Source: Bartonella sp. B1099 (lineage in GTDB: Bacteria; Pseudomonadota; Alphaproteobacteria; Rhizobiales; Rhizobiaceae). Taken from it: 64,000 nt of DNA. Numbering within the stretch: position 1 is the first letter of the stretch; every line of letters starts with the position of its first letter. The notes beneath the pieces were generated by a model. It was not told where the DNA came from. It saw nothing but the letters and a program-made list of their open reading frames with translations, and did not search any database. The stretch lies in NCBI RefSeq assembly GCF_944801835.1, contig NZ_CALYLN010000003.1, forward strand, positions 1 to 64,000. The letters are read 5' to 3'. A program made the translations under genes and the position numbers. Shown here one piece after another: positions 7,897 to 17,118 of this stretch.

Positions 7897-8506
7897 AATT
7901 TATTTGTCCTGATGGGATTTGTTCTATTGAGGGCATGGTGAGCTTTTTTAATGCCGTTGCGGAGATGATTGAGGTGTCGTATAAGGTGAGAATAAGCCCG
8001 AATTCTTTTTGACTAATGGTTGCAAGCCAATTGCCGGCTTGCGGTGTAGGTGAAATATGGATACGCAATTCGCCATCATGCTCATAAGTAATAGCGTTCG
8101 TGTGGAGTTCAAAAGGTATTTCTTTTGATGAAATATAGGGTTTAAGGGATTTGTCAGCTGTATAAAGGGTAAAAAGACGGGTTTCAGGGATGGTGCCTTT
8201 GAGCAAATAATGACAGTGAGGGTGGAGTGGGCGCCCTTGATTATCTTGCCAAATCTGGAATTGAATACCTTCAGTGCGTCCGAGTGAAACAATGCCTTGT
8301 TTGGCAGTGCGGGCGCGGGTGTAAGGATCCATATTGGTGGTGCCTACTTGTGGGTAAGCACCCCATTTTCCAATTGTAAAGCGTCCAAAATGAGGAAAGG
8401 AATTGAGCACATAGCCGACACTCAGTGTTCCACATAAAATGGAAAAAGTGAAGATAAAAAAGAAAATGGTTATATTAAAAAGTATCAGTGAATATTTTGA
8501 ATTCAA
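7889..8506 (-). CDS. DUF1214 domain protein
   Basis: This 205-residue protein has an N-terminal membrane helix (about 7-31) followed by a DUF1214 domain. The domain segments visible are GKWGAYPQVGTTNMDPYTRA near 46-65, a middle part with LYTADKSLKPY, and HISPTPQAGNWLA near 150-162. DUF1214 is a predicted beta-sandwich domain of unknown function, often paired with DUF1254 as it is here. The ATG overlaps the stop of the upstream penicillin-binding protein gene (ATGA), and the downstream DUF1254 gene overlaps its own end. The three genes are therefore one coupled operon. The product is probably anchored in the inner membrane and faces the periplasm. Confidence 0.75.
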   Translation of the reverse strand: MNSKYSLILFNITIFFFIFTFSILCGTLSVGYVLNSFPHFGRFTIGKWGAYPQVGTTNMDPYTRARTAKQGIVSLGRTEGIQFQIWQDNQGRPLHPHCHYLLKGTIPETRLFTLYTADKSLKPYISSKEIPFELHTNAITYEHDGELRIHISPTPQAGNWLATISQKEFGLILTLYDTSIISATALKKLTMPSIEQIPSGQINCD

Positions 8507-10653
8507 AATGTTGAATCTCCAGTTGTTTTCATTTTTAAAGAGAATGTAGAGGATTTTTTCAGATCTTTATTAATCAAGCGCACGATGTTCAATGTTTCAG
8601 GAGAAAGCGTAGAGGGTATTGGGGAAAAAAATTCAGAATCTGTATGGGAGGAGGGTGTTTGAGGCTGATAAGGAAGCAGAGAATCTTTAACACCGTAGAG
8701 CTGTTTGAGCATGATATTTTGGTGTGCAGCGAGCATGATGCGATGCCATATCATGGCAGGAACGCCTCCCCCAAAAGCACGATTCATGGGTGAAAAGTTA
8801 TCATTTCCCATCCATACTGCGCCAGTATAATTACCCGTAAAGCCCACAAACCAAGCATCGCGATAGGATTGTGATGTTCCAGTTTTTCCAGCAACAAGTG
8901 TCATGGGTAGAGCAGCACGCTTACCGGATCCTCGTGTTGTGACGCCCACCATCATTTGGTTTATATAAGCCGCTGATTGACTGCTGAGAACTCGGTGTAG
9001 TTTTTTTCCGTTATGCTCGAAATCCCACACTAAATGACCATCGAGTGTTCTGATTTGTGTGAATCCATGACGATTACCAGCTATTCCACCATTCGCAAAG
9101 ACATTAAAGCCCGTTGCTTGATCCATGGGGGTCATGTTGGAAGTACCAAGAACCATCGTTTTGTGTGATAAAATATGCGCGTTGATCCCCATACTCTTGA
9201 TAAGATCTATAATGGGTTTTGTATCGCGGTGAAGATATTGATAGGTGAGGTAAACAGGAACTGTGTTAATGGAAAAGGCTAAAGCCGTTGCCAAATCAAT
9301 TTTTCCCAGATAACGACCAGAATTATTTTTAGGTGTCCAACCGCCCCAATTGATAGGGGCATCTAAAACAATTGTTGAAGGTGAAAGACCGTGTTCCAGT
9401 GCGGTTGCGTAAACATAAGGTTTAAATGAAGACCCAGTTTGCCGTCCGCCTTGTGTTGCTCTGTTAAATTGACTCTTTTTATAATCCACTCCTCCAACAA
9501 TTGCACATACAGCACCGTTATTGTCAAGTATAACAGTGGCGGCTTGTGTTACGCGATATTGTTGACCATATTGATGTAAATGATAGGCAATTGATTCTTC
9601 TGCTACTTTTTGAAGTTCTGGATCAAGGGTTGTTTGAATAATTAAACGATGACTTGGAAGTTGATCACGCATTTTTTTGACTTCCTCGAATACCCAATCA
9701 AGAAAATAGTCAGGCTGATTATTGTCTATTTGGGGAAGTGCCCGAGCAGGATGGCGATGTGCGTTGATAATCTGGCTCTCCGTCATGAAGCCGCTGTTAA
9801 CAAGATTAGAAAGGACAACATTGGCACGTGTTTGAGCCGCAAAGAGATGACTATGAGGAGCGTATTTGGTTGGCGCTTTAAAGAGCCCTGCTAACATCGC
9901 CGATTCATTTAAAGAAATATGACGTATGTTTTTTCCAAAATAAAATTTTGCTGCTGCTGCAATACCAAAATTATTTCCTCCCATATAGACACGGTCAAGA
10001 TAAAGTTGCAAAATCTGTTTTTTGCTAAAATTTGCCTCTAACCAAAGAGCAAGATAAGCTTCTTTGATTTTACGTGTTATCGTGCGTTCATTTGTTAAGA
10101 ATAAATTTTTTGCCAATTGTTGTGTAAGAGTTGAACCACCTTGCACCACGCCTTTAGCGTGCATATTTTGTGAAATTGCCCGTGTAAGTCCTTGAAAATC
10201 AATGCCCCAATGATCGAAAAAACGACGGTCTTCTGTAGCGAGAACCGCTTTAATAACGGTGTCAGGCATTTCTTCAACGGGGACAGAGATCGCCGGCAGT
10301 GCACCACGATGACCAATGGAATTTCCATAGCGATCGAGAAAAAGAATGGAAAAATTTTGTGGAGAAGACCAATCTGTTTTGGTTAGTTCAAAAACAGAAA
10401 TGCCAAAAATGGTAAAAAGAGTAAAGCCTATCAACCCTAATGTGAGTATTTCATCGAAAACTTCAACGATAAAGCGTTTCCATCCTTGAAGATGAAAATT
10501 TTGTGAGATGATTTTTGCCTTTTTCCAGAAAAAACTGTTTGCAGAACGAATGCGATAAAGCGCTGTATCTAATCGTGCATCTAATTCGATAAGCGTAGGG
10601 CTGTGAAATGGCTTATGCTGTTGTCCTTTCTTTTTTTTAAAAAATTTAAACAT
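8503..10653 (-). CDS. class A penicillin-binding protein (PBP1A family)
   Basis: This 716-residue bifunctional peptidoglycan synthase polymerises lipid II and cross-links peptides in the periplasm. It has a basic cytoplasmic tail (1-60) and a membrane helix (about 66-90). The GT51 glycosyltransferase domain has its catalytic Glu at 141 in EDRRFFDHWG, QGGSTLTQQLAKNL at 171-184, and KEAYLALWLE at 197-206. The transpeptidase domain has the SxxK motif (Ser408-Lys411 in GSSFKP), SIN at 461-463 and KTGT at 590-593. All key residues are present. It is shorter than E. coli PBP1a and lacks the large inserted domain, as is usual for rhizobial paralogues. It is the first gene of an operon with DUF1214 and DUF1254 proteins. 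The minus-strand start is preceded only by a weak Shine-Dalgarno. Confidence 0.93.
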   Translation of the reverse strand: MFKFFKKKKGQQHKPFHSPTLIELDARLDTALYRIRSANSFFWKKAKIISQNFHLQGWKRFIVEVFDEILTLGLIGFTLFTIFGISVFELTKTDWSSPQNFSILFLDRYGNSIGHRGALPAISVPVEEMPDTVIKAVLATEDRRFFDHWGIDFQGLTRAISQNMHAKGVVQGGSTLTQQLAKNLFLTNERTITRKIKEAYLALWLEANFSKKQILQLYLDRVYMGGNNFGIAAAAKFYFGKNIRHISLNESAMLAGLFKAPTKYAPHSHLFAAQTRANVVLSNLVNSGFMTESQIINAHRHPARALPQIDNNQPDYFLDWVFEEVKKMRDQLPSHRLIIQTTLDPELQKVAEESIAYHLHQYGQQYRVTQAATVILDNNGAVCAIVGGVDYKKSQFNRATQGGRQTGSSFKPYVYATALEHGLSPSTIVLDAPINWGGWTPKNNSGRYLGKIDLATALAFSINTVPVYLTYQYLHRDTKPIIDLIKSMGINAHILSHKTMVLGTSNMTPMDQATGFNVFANGGIAGNRHGFTQIRTLDGHLVWDFEHNGKKLHRVLSSQSAAYINQMMVGVTTRGSGKRAALPMTLVAGKTGTSQSYRDAWFVGFTGNYTGAVWMGNDNFSPMNRAFGGGVPAMIWHRIMLAAHQNIMLKQLYGVKDSLLPYQPQTPSSHTDSEFFSPIPSTLSPETLNIVRLINKDLKKSSTFSLKMKTTGDSTF

Positions 10654-11000
10654 TTAAAAAGAGCCTATGGCAAAGCAATACAACCAAACAAATCTATAAA
10701 AATTATATGGAGTAGAAGTATTTTTTTTCTATAGTGATACAGAGAAAGAATTTATTGGAGAATTATTCATTTCTTTTAAGACTGTGTATTAAGATTTTAT
10801 TATTTTATCCAATAAACTTTATTGTCATTATTAAAAATATTTTATTTTGAATTTTTAAAAATTTGGAGTAATATTAATACGTTATTCTGTAAGACAGAGG
10901 ATAAATTATTTTTCATTTTTGGTTTTTAAATTGACCTGAAAAAAAACATTATTTCTTGTATCTTATCAGAAGATTAAGAAGATAGGTTATTGAAATATCT
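10654..11000. other. divergent intergenic region between the PBP and feuN genes
   Basis: About 350 AT-rich bases separate the minus-strand PBP1A operon from the plus-strand feuN-feuP-feuQ locus, so promoters for both must lie here. A TTGACC hexamer at about 10931 is a possible -35 box for feuN, but I find no well-spaced -10. No gene or RNA was recognised. Confidence 0.5.
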
Positions 11001-11237
11001 ATGATGAAAAAAATTTTCTTGTTCGTGATAATAGCATCTTTTTTAGGAGCCGATTCTGTTATGGCTGCTGGTTGTACTGAGGTGGGTAAAAAGGTTGCAA
11101 CTCAGGAGAAGGGGGTTCTCGTCCGTTCAAAACTGGTTGTTGAGGATGGAAGGGATATGTGTGCAATTGTGGTTGTTATCCCAGCCCATAATGGTGAAAA
11201 GTTGCGACGCGTTGAGGTTGTGGTTCCCGCCAATTAG
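11001..11237 (+). CDS. small periplasmic protein, FeuN-like inhibitor of FeuPQ
   Basis: This 78-residue protein has a signal peptide (basic MMKK, hydrophobic core, cleavage likely after VMAA near residue 23) and leaves a mature peptide of about 55 residues with two Cys. It sits immediately before a response regulator and histidine kinase. In Sinorhizobium meliloti the same position is held by FeuN, a small periplasmic protein that restrains the FeuQ kinase and is needed for viability (established knowledge). Identity here is inferred from size, signal peptide, position and the sequence VVVIPAHNGEKLRRVEVVVP at the C-terminus. If correct, the peptide binds the FeuQ periplasmic domain and keeps FeuPQ signalling low. 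The ATG at 11004 is an alternative start one codon later. Confidence 0.65.
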   Translation: MMKKIFLFVIIASFLGADSVMAAGCTEVGKKVATQEKGVLVRSKLVVEDGRDMCAIVVVIPAHNGEKLRRVEVVVPAN

Positions 11238-11255
11238 CATTTGGTAGATATTGTC

Positions 11256-11924
11256 ATGCGTATTTTAATTGCCGAAGATGATCGAAATCTCAATCATCAA
11301 TTGGCAGAAGCTGTAAAACGTGCAGGATATGTTTCCGATAGTGCTTTCGATGGTGAAGAGGCTTATTTTTTAGGGAGTACAGAGTCTTATGACGCGGTGA
11401 TACTTGATATAGGTTTACCGCAGATTGATGGTATTCGTGTTGTTGAAAAATGGCGTCAAGAAGGGCACACCATGCCTGTTTTAATTCTAACGGCACGAGA
11501 TCGTTGGTCTGATAAGGTATGCGGTATTGATGCAGGGGCTGACGATTATGTTGTGAAGCCATTTCATTTGGAGGAATTGATGGCGCGCTTGCGGGCACTC
11601 ATTCGTCGTGCGACAGGACATGCAACAAGCGCCTTATGTTGCGGAAATGTTTTATTGGATACGAAGACCTCTCGTGTTTTTGTGGATGGTCAATTGATTA
11701 AACTAACATCTTATGAATTCAGACTTCTGTCCTATCTCATGCATCATTGTGATAGGGTCATTTCAAGAACAGAGCTGACCGAGCATCTTTATGATCAGGA
11801 TTTTGATAAGGATTCGAATACGGTGGAAGTTTTTGTCGGGCGGTTACGCAAGAAGCTTGGCGTGGATTTGATTGAGACTATTCGAGGAATGGGATATCGC
11901 GTGAAAACGCTAGGTGATGAATGA
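11256..11924 (+). CDS. OmpR-family response regulator FeuP
   Basis: The 222-residue product has a receiver domain with an acidic pocket at Glu7-Asp8-Asp9, the phospho-acceptor Asp51 (VILDIGLP) and the conserved Lys in VVKPF near 101. A winged-helix DNA-binding domain follows (about 125-220), ending EVFVGRLRKKLG and ETIRGMGYRV. It is followed by its kinase with an ATGA overlap and preceded by the FeuN-like gene. In rhizobia FeuP controls export of cyclic glucan and other envelope functions; its Bartonella targets are not shown by this sequence. The frame extends to a TTG at 11241, but family alignments favour the ATG at 11256 that gives MRILIAEDD. No good Shine-Dalgarno precedes either, which suggests translational coupling to feuN. 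Confidence 0.85.
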   Translation: MRILIAEDDRNLNHQLAEAVKRAGYVSDSAFDGEEAYFLGSTESYDAVILDIGLPQIDGIRVVEKWRQEGHTMPVLILTARDRWSDKVCGIDAGADDYVVKPFHLEELMARLRALIRRATGHATSALCCGNVLLDTKTSRVFVDGQLIKLTSYEFRLLSYLMHHCDRVISRTELTEHLYDQDFDKDSNTVEVFVGRLRKKLGVDLIETIRGMGYRVKTLGDE

Positions 11925-13339
11925 ATGTTTTAAAAGAGGATAATTGGTTTCAGAAATTCTTTTTTGTCATTACGCGATCGCTCAGTTTACGTGTTATGAT
12001 CCTATCAACTCTATGGGTTGTTATTTCTCTTTTATCGATTTCTGCAGTGAGTATTTTATTTTATAAGCGTTCAACTGAAGAGAGTCTAGAGCGTATTCTT
12101 TCTGCTCAACTTTACAGTTTGATTGCAACAGTGACGGTAGATTCGGACGGCACTTTGAAAGGAGGATCTGGAATTGATGACATTCGTTATGCTGATCCAA
12201 CAACGGGATGGTATTGGGAAGTTGTTGCGATATCCCATAATTTAAAAGGAAGATTGACCTCCCCCTCATTGGGAACAGGAGAGATCTTTACACCCAGCGA
12301 TCTCGATATACCTTTTGACAATAAATTCTTTCGCTCTTATCGGATAAAGGGAAAGAATGGTCAAAAGCTCCAAGTGATTGAGAGTGATGTTGTTCTTGAT
12401 AATAAAAATCATATTGCACGCTTTCGGCTTGTTGGGAACATTGATGAAGCGCACGCTCAAGTAAAGGAATTTAAGCGAACTTTGCAAGTTTTTCTTTGGA
12501 GTTTTGGCATTGGGAGTGTTCTGATTAATATTGCGCTTATTTTCTTTAGTTTTCAACCGTTGAAGCTTATTCGACGCACATTGAATGATATACGAGAAGG
12601 AAGAGTTCACTATGTGAATACTGATTTCGTTAGCGAAATCATGCCGCTTGCCCAAGAGATGAATGCTCTCATTAAGAATAATCAGCGTATTATTGATCGA
12701 TTTCGCACACAGGTTGGTAATCTCGCACATTCATTGAAGACACCTCTGTCCGTGATTATGAATGAGACAGATAAGATGCCTGGAAAAAAGGCTTTTTTGT
12801 TGAGAGAGCAAACGCAAATCATGCAAGCTCAAATCAATCGTTATCTTCAGCGGGCGCGGATTGCCGCACAATGTGATAGTATTGTCTATCATACATCTGT
12901 TCGCAGTGTGGTTGATCGTTTAGTGCGGGTGATGAAAAAGCTTAATCCTGACAAACAAATTGAATTTATTATGGATATTGATGATATTGTTTTTTCTGGA
13001 GAAAAGGAAGATTTAGAAGAAATTATAGGGAATTTGATTGAAAATGCTACTCAGTGGTCTCGCGCAAAGGTGTTGATCTCTTGTTGTTTAGAAGAAAACC
13101 TTGAAGAAGAAAAATATTTTAGTATCTTTGTTGAAGATGATGGTCCTGGTTTAACAGAAGATAAAATTGATGAAGCGTTAAAAAGAGGGCGGCGGTTTGA
13201 CGAAAGTAAACCGGGGACAGGTTTAGGGTTAGCAATTGTTTCAGATATGGTCAATGAATATGGTGGCACTCTCTTTTTATCGCGTTCTGTCTTGGGGGGG
13301 CTGTGTACAAAAGTTTTATTACCCAAAATGGGAGAATAA
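11921..13339 (+). CDS. sensor histidine kinase FeuQ
   Basis: This 472-residue inner-membrane kinase has two membrane helices (about 24-48 and 189-211) flanking a periplasmic sensor region of about 140 residues. A HAMP-like linker and a dimerisation domain follow, with the phospho-acceptor His270 in GNLAHSLKTPLSV. The ATPase domain has the N box (LIENATQW near 374), VEDDGPGL near 405 and the GTGLGL box near 430. It is coupled by a four-base overlap to the feuP gene. The H-box variant HSLKTPL, with Ser where most kinases have Asp or Glu, is typical of the FeuQ/PhoQ-like subgroup as I recall it. Its likely input is FeuN and envelope conditions; its output is phosphorylation of FeuP. Confidence 0.85.
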   Translation: MNVLKEDNWFQKFFFVITRSLSLRVMILSTLWVVISLLSISAVSILFYKRSTEESLERILSAQLYSLIATVTVDSDGTLKGGSGIDDIRYADPTTGWYWEVVAISHNLKGRLTSPSLGTGEIFTPSDLDIPFDNKFFRSYRIKGKNGQKLQVIESDVVLDNKNHIARFRLVGNIDEAHAQVKEFKRTLQVFLWSFGIGSVLINIALIFFSFQPLKLIRRTLNDIREGRVHYVNTDFVSEIMPLAQEMNALIKNNQRIIDRFRTQVGNLAHSLKTPLSVIMNETDKMPGKKAFLLREQTQIMQAQINRYLQRARIAAQCDSIVYHTSVRSVVDRLVRVMKKLNPDKQIEFIMDIDDIVFSGEKEDLEEIIGNLIENATQWSRAKVLISCCLEENLEEEKYFSIFVEDDGPGLTEDKIDEALKRGRRFDESKPGTGLGLAIVSDMVNEYGGTLFLSRSVLGGLCTKVLLPKMGE

Positions 13340-13605
13340 TATATTTTCTCCTTAAGCAGAAAATGTCTATAAACTTTGTAAAGAAATATTTAGACAATAC
13401 AAAAAAGGAGGGAAGCATTTCAGAAGATTCGTATTTATAATCAAACTATGAAAATAAAGCCTTGTTTGATCTATTGAGAGAAATGAAAGATAGATTTTAT
13501 GATGTTCTTCATAAAAAGATAAATTTTTATCATTTCACATTACTCTTCTCATGAAGAGGGTAAAGGTAAGCGAGTTATCTTCTGTTTGTATTGGAAAAAA
13601 ATGAT

Positions 13606-14382
13606 ATGCTCTTCTTCATTTTTGCAGCATTTTTTCTCACTGTTCTGGCAATTATTCTTTTTCTTTCACTAGATTTTGATGATGAAGTAAAGAAAAAATG
13701 GCAAGTTCAGACCATGGATGGTTATAGAAGTCAGATGAATACAGTTGAGTCTTATAAGTTTTATAGGCATTCTAAAAAAAGAAATATTCTTAAAACGCTT
13801 AGTGTTTTGTTTGTTCTTCTTATGACTTGGAGTATCTATGGGCTAACGGGTAATCCAGAAGTAAAAAGTTATTTTTTTAGCGAATTAATGGCTAAGAATC
13901 CTAAACTTCTCAGTAAGCAAGAAAAGCTTGTTCGTCTGCAAGCGCTTTTTTTTCGCTCTCCTCATGATGGCAAGTTAGCCGATGCGTTAGCGGTAGGGTA
14001 TCTCGAAGAAAGCCATTTTCAAGAAGCTGTGAATACTTATTTAGATGCCCTTCGTTTGAATGGAGAAACAGCACCAAGGCTTGTAGGATATGGTTTAGCA
14101 TTGGTTGGTTATGAAGGGGGAGTGATAACACAAGAGGCACAAAGAGCTTTTCAAAAAGCAGCAGATTTAGCGCCAACAGATTTTTATCCGCGCCTCTTGT
14201 TGGCCGATGCATTTCATCAAGCCGGAAAAACGGCGCAGGCAGTGCAGTTTTTACAAAGCTTTCTTGATACAATGCCTAAAAATTTTGCAGGACGCTCACG
14301 GGTTGAAAAAATGATGATTCAGTTACGTGATTCATCAAGTGAATCAACAAAGAAAAGTGATCGTCGTCAATTAGAAAGATAA
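13606..14382 (+). CDS. cytochrome c biogenesis protein CcmI (CycH)
   Basis: This is the first gene of the cytochrome c maturation cluster. The 258-residue product has an N-terminal membrane helix (about 2-22), a basic linker, a second helix (about 60-78) and a C-terminal tetratricopeptide region (about 100-245). The units LADALAVGYLEESHFQEAV and YPRLLLADAFHQAGKTAQAV are typical TPR helices. CcmI chaperones apocytochrome c and delivers it to the CcmFH heme lyase. The frame opens at a TTG (13591), but the ATG at 13606 gives MLFFIFAAFF directly at the membrane helix, as in homologues. The C-terminal periplasmic domain found in longer CcmI proteins is short here. The order ccmI-ccmE-ccmF-ccmH equals rhizobial cycHJKL. 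Confidence 0.85.
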   Translation: MLFFIFAAFFLTVLAIILFLSLDFDDEVKKKWQVQTMDGYRSQMNTVESYKFYRHSKKRNILKTLSVLFVLLMTWSIYGLTGNPEVKSYFFSELMAKNPKLLSKQEKLVRLQALFFRSPHDGKLADALAVGYLEESHFQEAVNTYLDALRLNGETAPRLVGYGLALVGYEGGVITQEAQRAFQKAADLAPTDFYPRLLLADAFHQAGKTAQAVQFLQSFLDTMPKNFAGRSRVEKMMIQLRDSSSESTKKSDRRQLER

Positions 14383-14650
14383 GAGAAGTGATCATTCTGG
14401 AAGAGGAAGGGATAGATGAAGGAGGTTGAAGAGCAGAAATGAAGAATGCCAAGAGCCCAGCACAAGTTGTTATAGAGTAAATAAAAATTGGTGTAAAAAC
14501 TAAAAAAGGAAGAAAAATATTGATAAGCATGTTGGCAAAGGTGAGGTATTAGATAAAAAGTTGCACCTATAGAAAAGATGTGCAAAGCTCTTAAAAAAAT
14601 AAAATATGGATGCTTATAGAACGTGTTTAAAATTTTTTTGTAGAGTGTCT

Positions 14651-15130
14651 ATGAACAATCAATCTTTAAAGAACTCTGCTTCGTTGAAACTTATTTTAAA
14701 GCAGCGAAAAAAAAAGCGCTTACTGATCATTTTATTGTGTTGTTTGGTTATGGCAATTGCAGCAAGTCTCATCGTGTATGCAATGCGTCATGCAGTCAGT
14801 TTTTTTAGAATGCCCTCTGAAATTACAAGAGAAGATATTTTGACCGAGCGCCCTTTGCGTTTGGGCGGTTTTGTTGAAAAGGGGACAGTTGAATATATTG
14901 GAGAGAGTAGCGTTATTTTTTTTGTAACGGATAACACAAAACATGAAAAAGTGATTTTCAATGGTACCTTACCGGATCTTTTTCGTGAAGGTCAGGGGGT
15001 AATTGTAGAAGGGCATTTCGATAAACAGGGTTTTTTTATAGGAACGCGTATTTTAGCAAAACATGATGAAACTTATATGCCTAGAGAAACCGCTGATCGC
15101 TTGAAAAAATATTACAGTATGGAGAAATAA
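14651..15130 (+). CDS. heme chaperone CcmE (CycJ)
   Basis: CcmE receives heme from CcmC and passes it to CcmF during cytochrome c maturation. The 159-residue product has a single membrane anchor (about 24-45) and a periplasmic OB-fold beta-barrel. The motif HDETY carries the covalent heme-binding His138 and the axial ligand Tyr142. Other conserved parts are [14 protein letters not shown] near 67-80 and [11 protein letters not shown]-like [17 protein letters not shown] near 105-121. The ATG at 14651 is preferred because an earlier ATG at 14606 adds 15 residues that homologues lack. The gap of about 270 bases after ccmI is long for an operon, so an internal promoter is possible. It is followed closely by ccmF. 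Confidence 0.93.
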   Translation: MNNQSLKNSASLKLILKQRKKKRLLIILLCCLVMAIAASLIVYAMRHAVSFFRMPSEITREDILTERPLRLGGFVEKGTVEYIGESSVIFFVTDNTKHEKVIFNGTLPDLFREGQGVIVEGHFDKQGFFIGTRILAKHDETYMPRETADRLKKYYSMEK

Positions 15131-15137
15131 TTCGATT

Positions 15138-17117
15138 GTGCTTGTCGAACTGGGTCATATTTTTTTAGCCGCAGCATTTGCCGTAAGCTTATTAGAATCT
15201 TTCTTACCTGCTTTAGGTTTTTGGAGACAAGAGCGTTTGTTAAGGCAAACAGCTATTCCTCTCACATATATCACTTTCACATTATTACTCTTCTCTTTTT
15301 TAGTGCTGATTTACGCTCATGTTGTCTCTGATTTTTCTGTTTTGAATGTTGTTGAGAATTCTCATTCAGAAAAACCGATGCTCTACAAAATCACAGGTGT
15401 TTGGGGTAACCACGAAGGCTCTATGTTGTTATGGGTCTTAAGTCTTACTTTTTTTAGTGCATTAATGGCCTTCTTTAGCCAATATTTGCCAGAAGATTTT
15501 AAGACACTTATTTTAATTTGCCAAAGTTGGATTACAAGCGCTTTTCTTTTATTTATTCTTTTTGTATCCAACCCATTTTTACGTGTGAATCCACCAGCAT
15601 TACAGGGAAATGATCTCAATCCTCTTTTACAAGATATCGCATTAGCGATTCATCCTCCCCTTCTTTATTTAGGTTATGTTGGTTTTTCACTTTGCTTTTC
15701 TTTTGCTGTTGCAGCATTGATTATGGGGCATATTGATAGGATTTGGGCGCATTGGGTTCGTCCTTGGCTTCTACTTTCTTGGTGTTTTTTGACGTTGGGG
15801 ATTATGGTTGGCTCCTATTGGGCTTATTATGAGCTAGGATGGGGAGGATATTGGTTTTGGGATCCTGTTGAAAATGTTTCGTTTATGCCTTGGCTTTCCG
15901 GAACAGCTCTTTTACATTCTACTCTTGTTCTCGAAAAACGAGGAATATTGAAAAGTTGGACTTTGTTTTTAGCACTGCTCACTTTTTCTCTTTCTCTGAT
16001 AGGAACATTTCTTGTTCGCTCTGGTCTTTTAATATCTGTTCATAGTTTTGCTGTTGATCCAGCGCGAGGGAAAGCAATTCTTGCACTTTTATTTTTCTTT
16101 ACGGGAGCCGCTTTTCTTCTTTTTGCCTTACGCATCCCTCTTTTAAAAACAGAAAGATTTTTTCAACCAATTTCGCGCGAAGGGTTTATTGTTTTAAATA
16201 ACTTGTTACTGACAACAATAACCGCAACAGTATTGATTGGTACGCTCTATCCTTATTTTATTGAGATGTTAACAGGGCAAAAAATTTCTGTAGGGGCTGC
16301 TTTTTTTAACCTCACCTGTGGACCACTCATGCTTTTGCTGTTGTTACTTGTTCCGTTTGGGTCAATGATGGCATGGAAACGTGGTGATTTTCTCGCAGTT
16401 TCTGAACGGTTGTGGTTTGTTTTTATCTTGGTTGGTATCGTCTGTTTTATAATATTTTACGCGACATCTATGCGTGATATTCTTGCATTTTTAGGCATTG
16501 GGCTTTCACTGTTTGTTTTTTTTGGCAGTTTAGCGGATCTGTGGGGAAAGAGCGGGCATCACAAGGTAACTTTTGGGGTGCGGGTTAAGAGATTTATAAG
16601 ATTACCATGGTCAGTTTTTGGTGCAGCAATGGCGCATATGGGACTAGGCGTTACATTATTTGGTATTATTTGTGTGGCAAGTTTTGGTCAAGAACGTATT
16701 TTAACCATGAACATAGGAGAGTGGGTGACGATAGCGGATAAAACGCTTCATTTTGATACCGTGGATAATCGTTTTGGTTCGAATTATTCGGCAATGGAGT
16801 TTTATTTTAAAATATATGAAAATAAAAAAATTGTGGGTCATATCACAGCTTCAAAGCGATTTTATTCAAGCCAAAATACATCAACAACGGAAGTTGGTCT
16901 TCAAAATTATGGCTTATCGCAGCTCTATATTGTTCCGGGACATCTCAATAATCGGGGTCTTGTTGTGCACATATGGTGGAAGCCTTATATAATATGTATT
17001 TGGTTAGGGGCATTCATGATGGCTATGGGAGGATTTTTTTCCCTTCTGGGGTATTGGTTTCGCACTGGAGCCCACAAGAGAGTGTTGCTTATTTTAAATT
17101 TTAGGAGAGGACATTGA
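15138..17117 (+). CDS. cytochrome c heme lyase subunit CcmF (CycK)
   Basis: This 659-residue polytopic inner-membrane protein attaches heme to apocytochrome c together with CcmH and CcmI. About 15 hydrophobic helices are visible. The WWD heme-handling motif, WGGYWFWDPVENVSFMPWL, lies near residues 235-253. Conserved loop histidines are present in WGNHEGSM near 89 and in AIHPPLLYLGY near 170. The length is normal for the family. The start is GTG at 15138, seven bases after the ccmE stop, and the gene ends one base before ccmH, so the operon is tightly packed. All motifs needed for activity look intact. Confidence 0.95.
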   Translation: MLVELGHIFLAAAFAVSLLESFLPALGFWRQERLLRQTAIPLTYITFTLLLFSFLVLIYAHVVSDFSVLNVVENSHSEKPMLYKITGVWGNHEGSMLLWVLSLTFFSALMAFFSQYLPEDFKTLILICQSWITSAFLLFILFVSNPFLRVNPPALQGNDLNPLLQDIALAIHPPLLYLGYVGFSLCFSFAVAALIMGHIDRIWAHWVRPWLLLSWCFLTLGIMVGSYWAYYELGWGGYWFWDPVENVSFMPWLSGTALLHSTLVLEKRGILKSWTLFLALLTFSLSLIGTFLVRSGLLISVHSFAVDPARGKAILALLFFFTGAAFLLFALRIPLLKTERFFQPISREGFIVLNNLLLTTITATVLIGTLYPYFIEMLTGQKISVGAAFFNLTCGPLMLLLLLLVPFGSMMAWKRGDFLAVSERLWFVFILVGIVCFIIFYATSMRDILAFLGIGLSLFVFFGSLADLWGKSGHHKVTFGVRVKRFIRLPWSVFGAAMAHMGLGVTLFGIICVASFGQERILTMNIGEWVTIADKTLHFDTVDNRFGSNYSAMEFYFKIYENKKIVGHITASKRFYSSQNTSTTEVGLQNYGLSQLYIVPGHLNNRGLVVHIWWKPYIICIWLGAFMMAMGGFFSLLGYWFRTGAHKRVLLILNFRRGH

Positions 17118-17118
17118 G

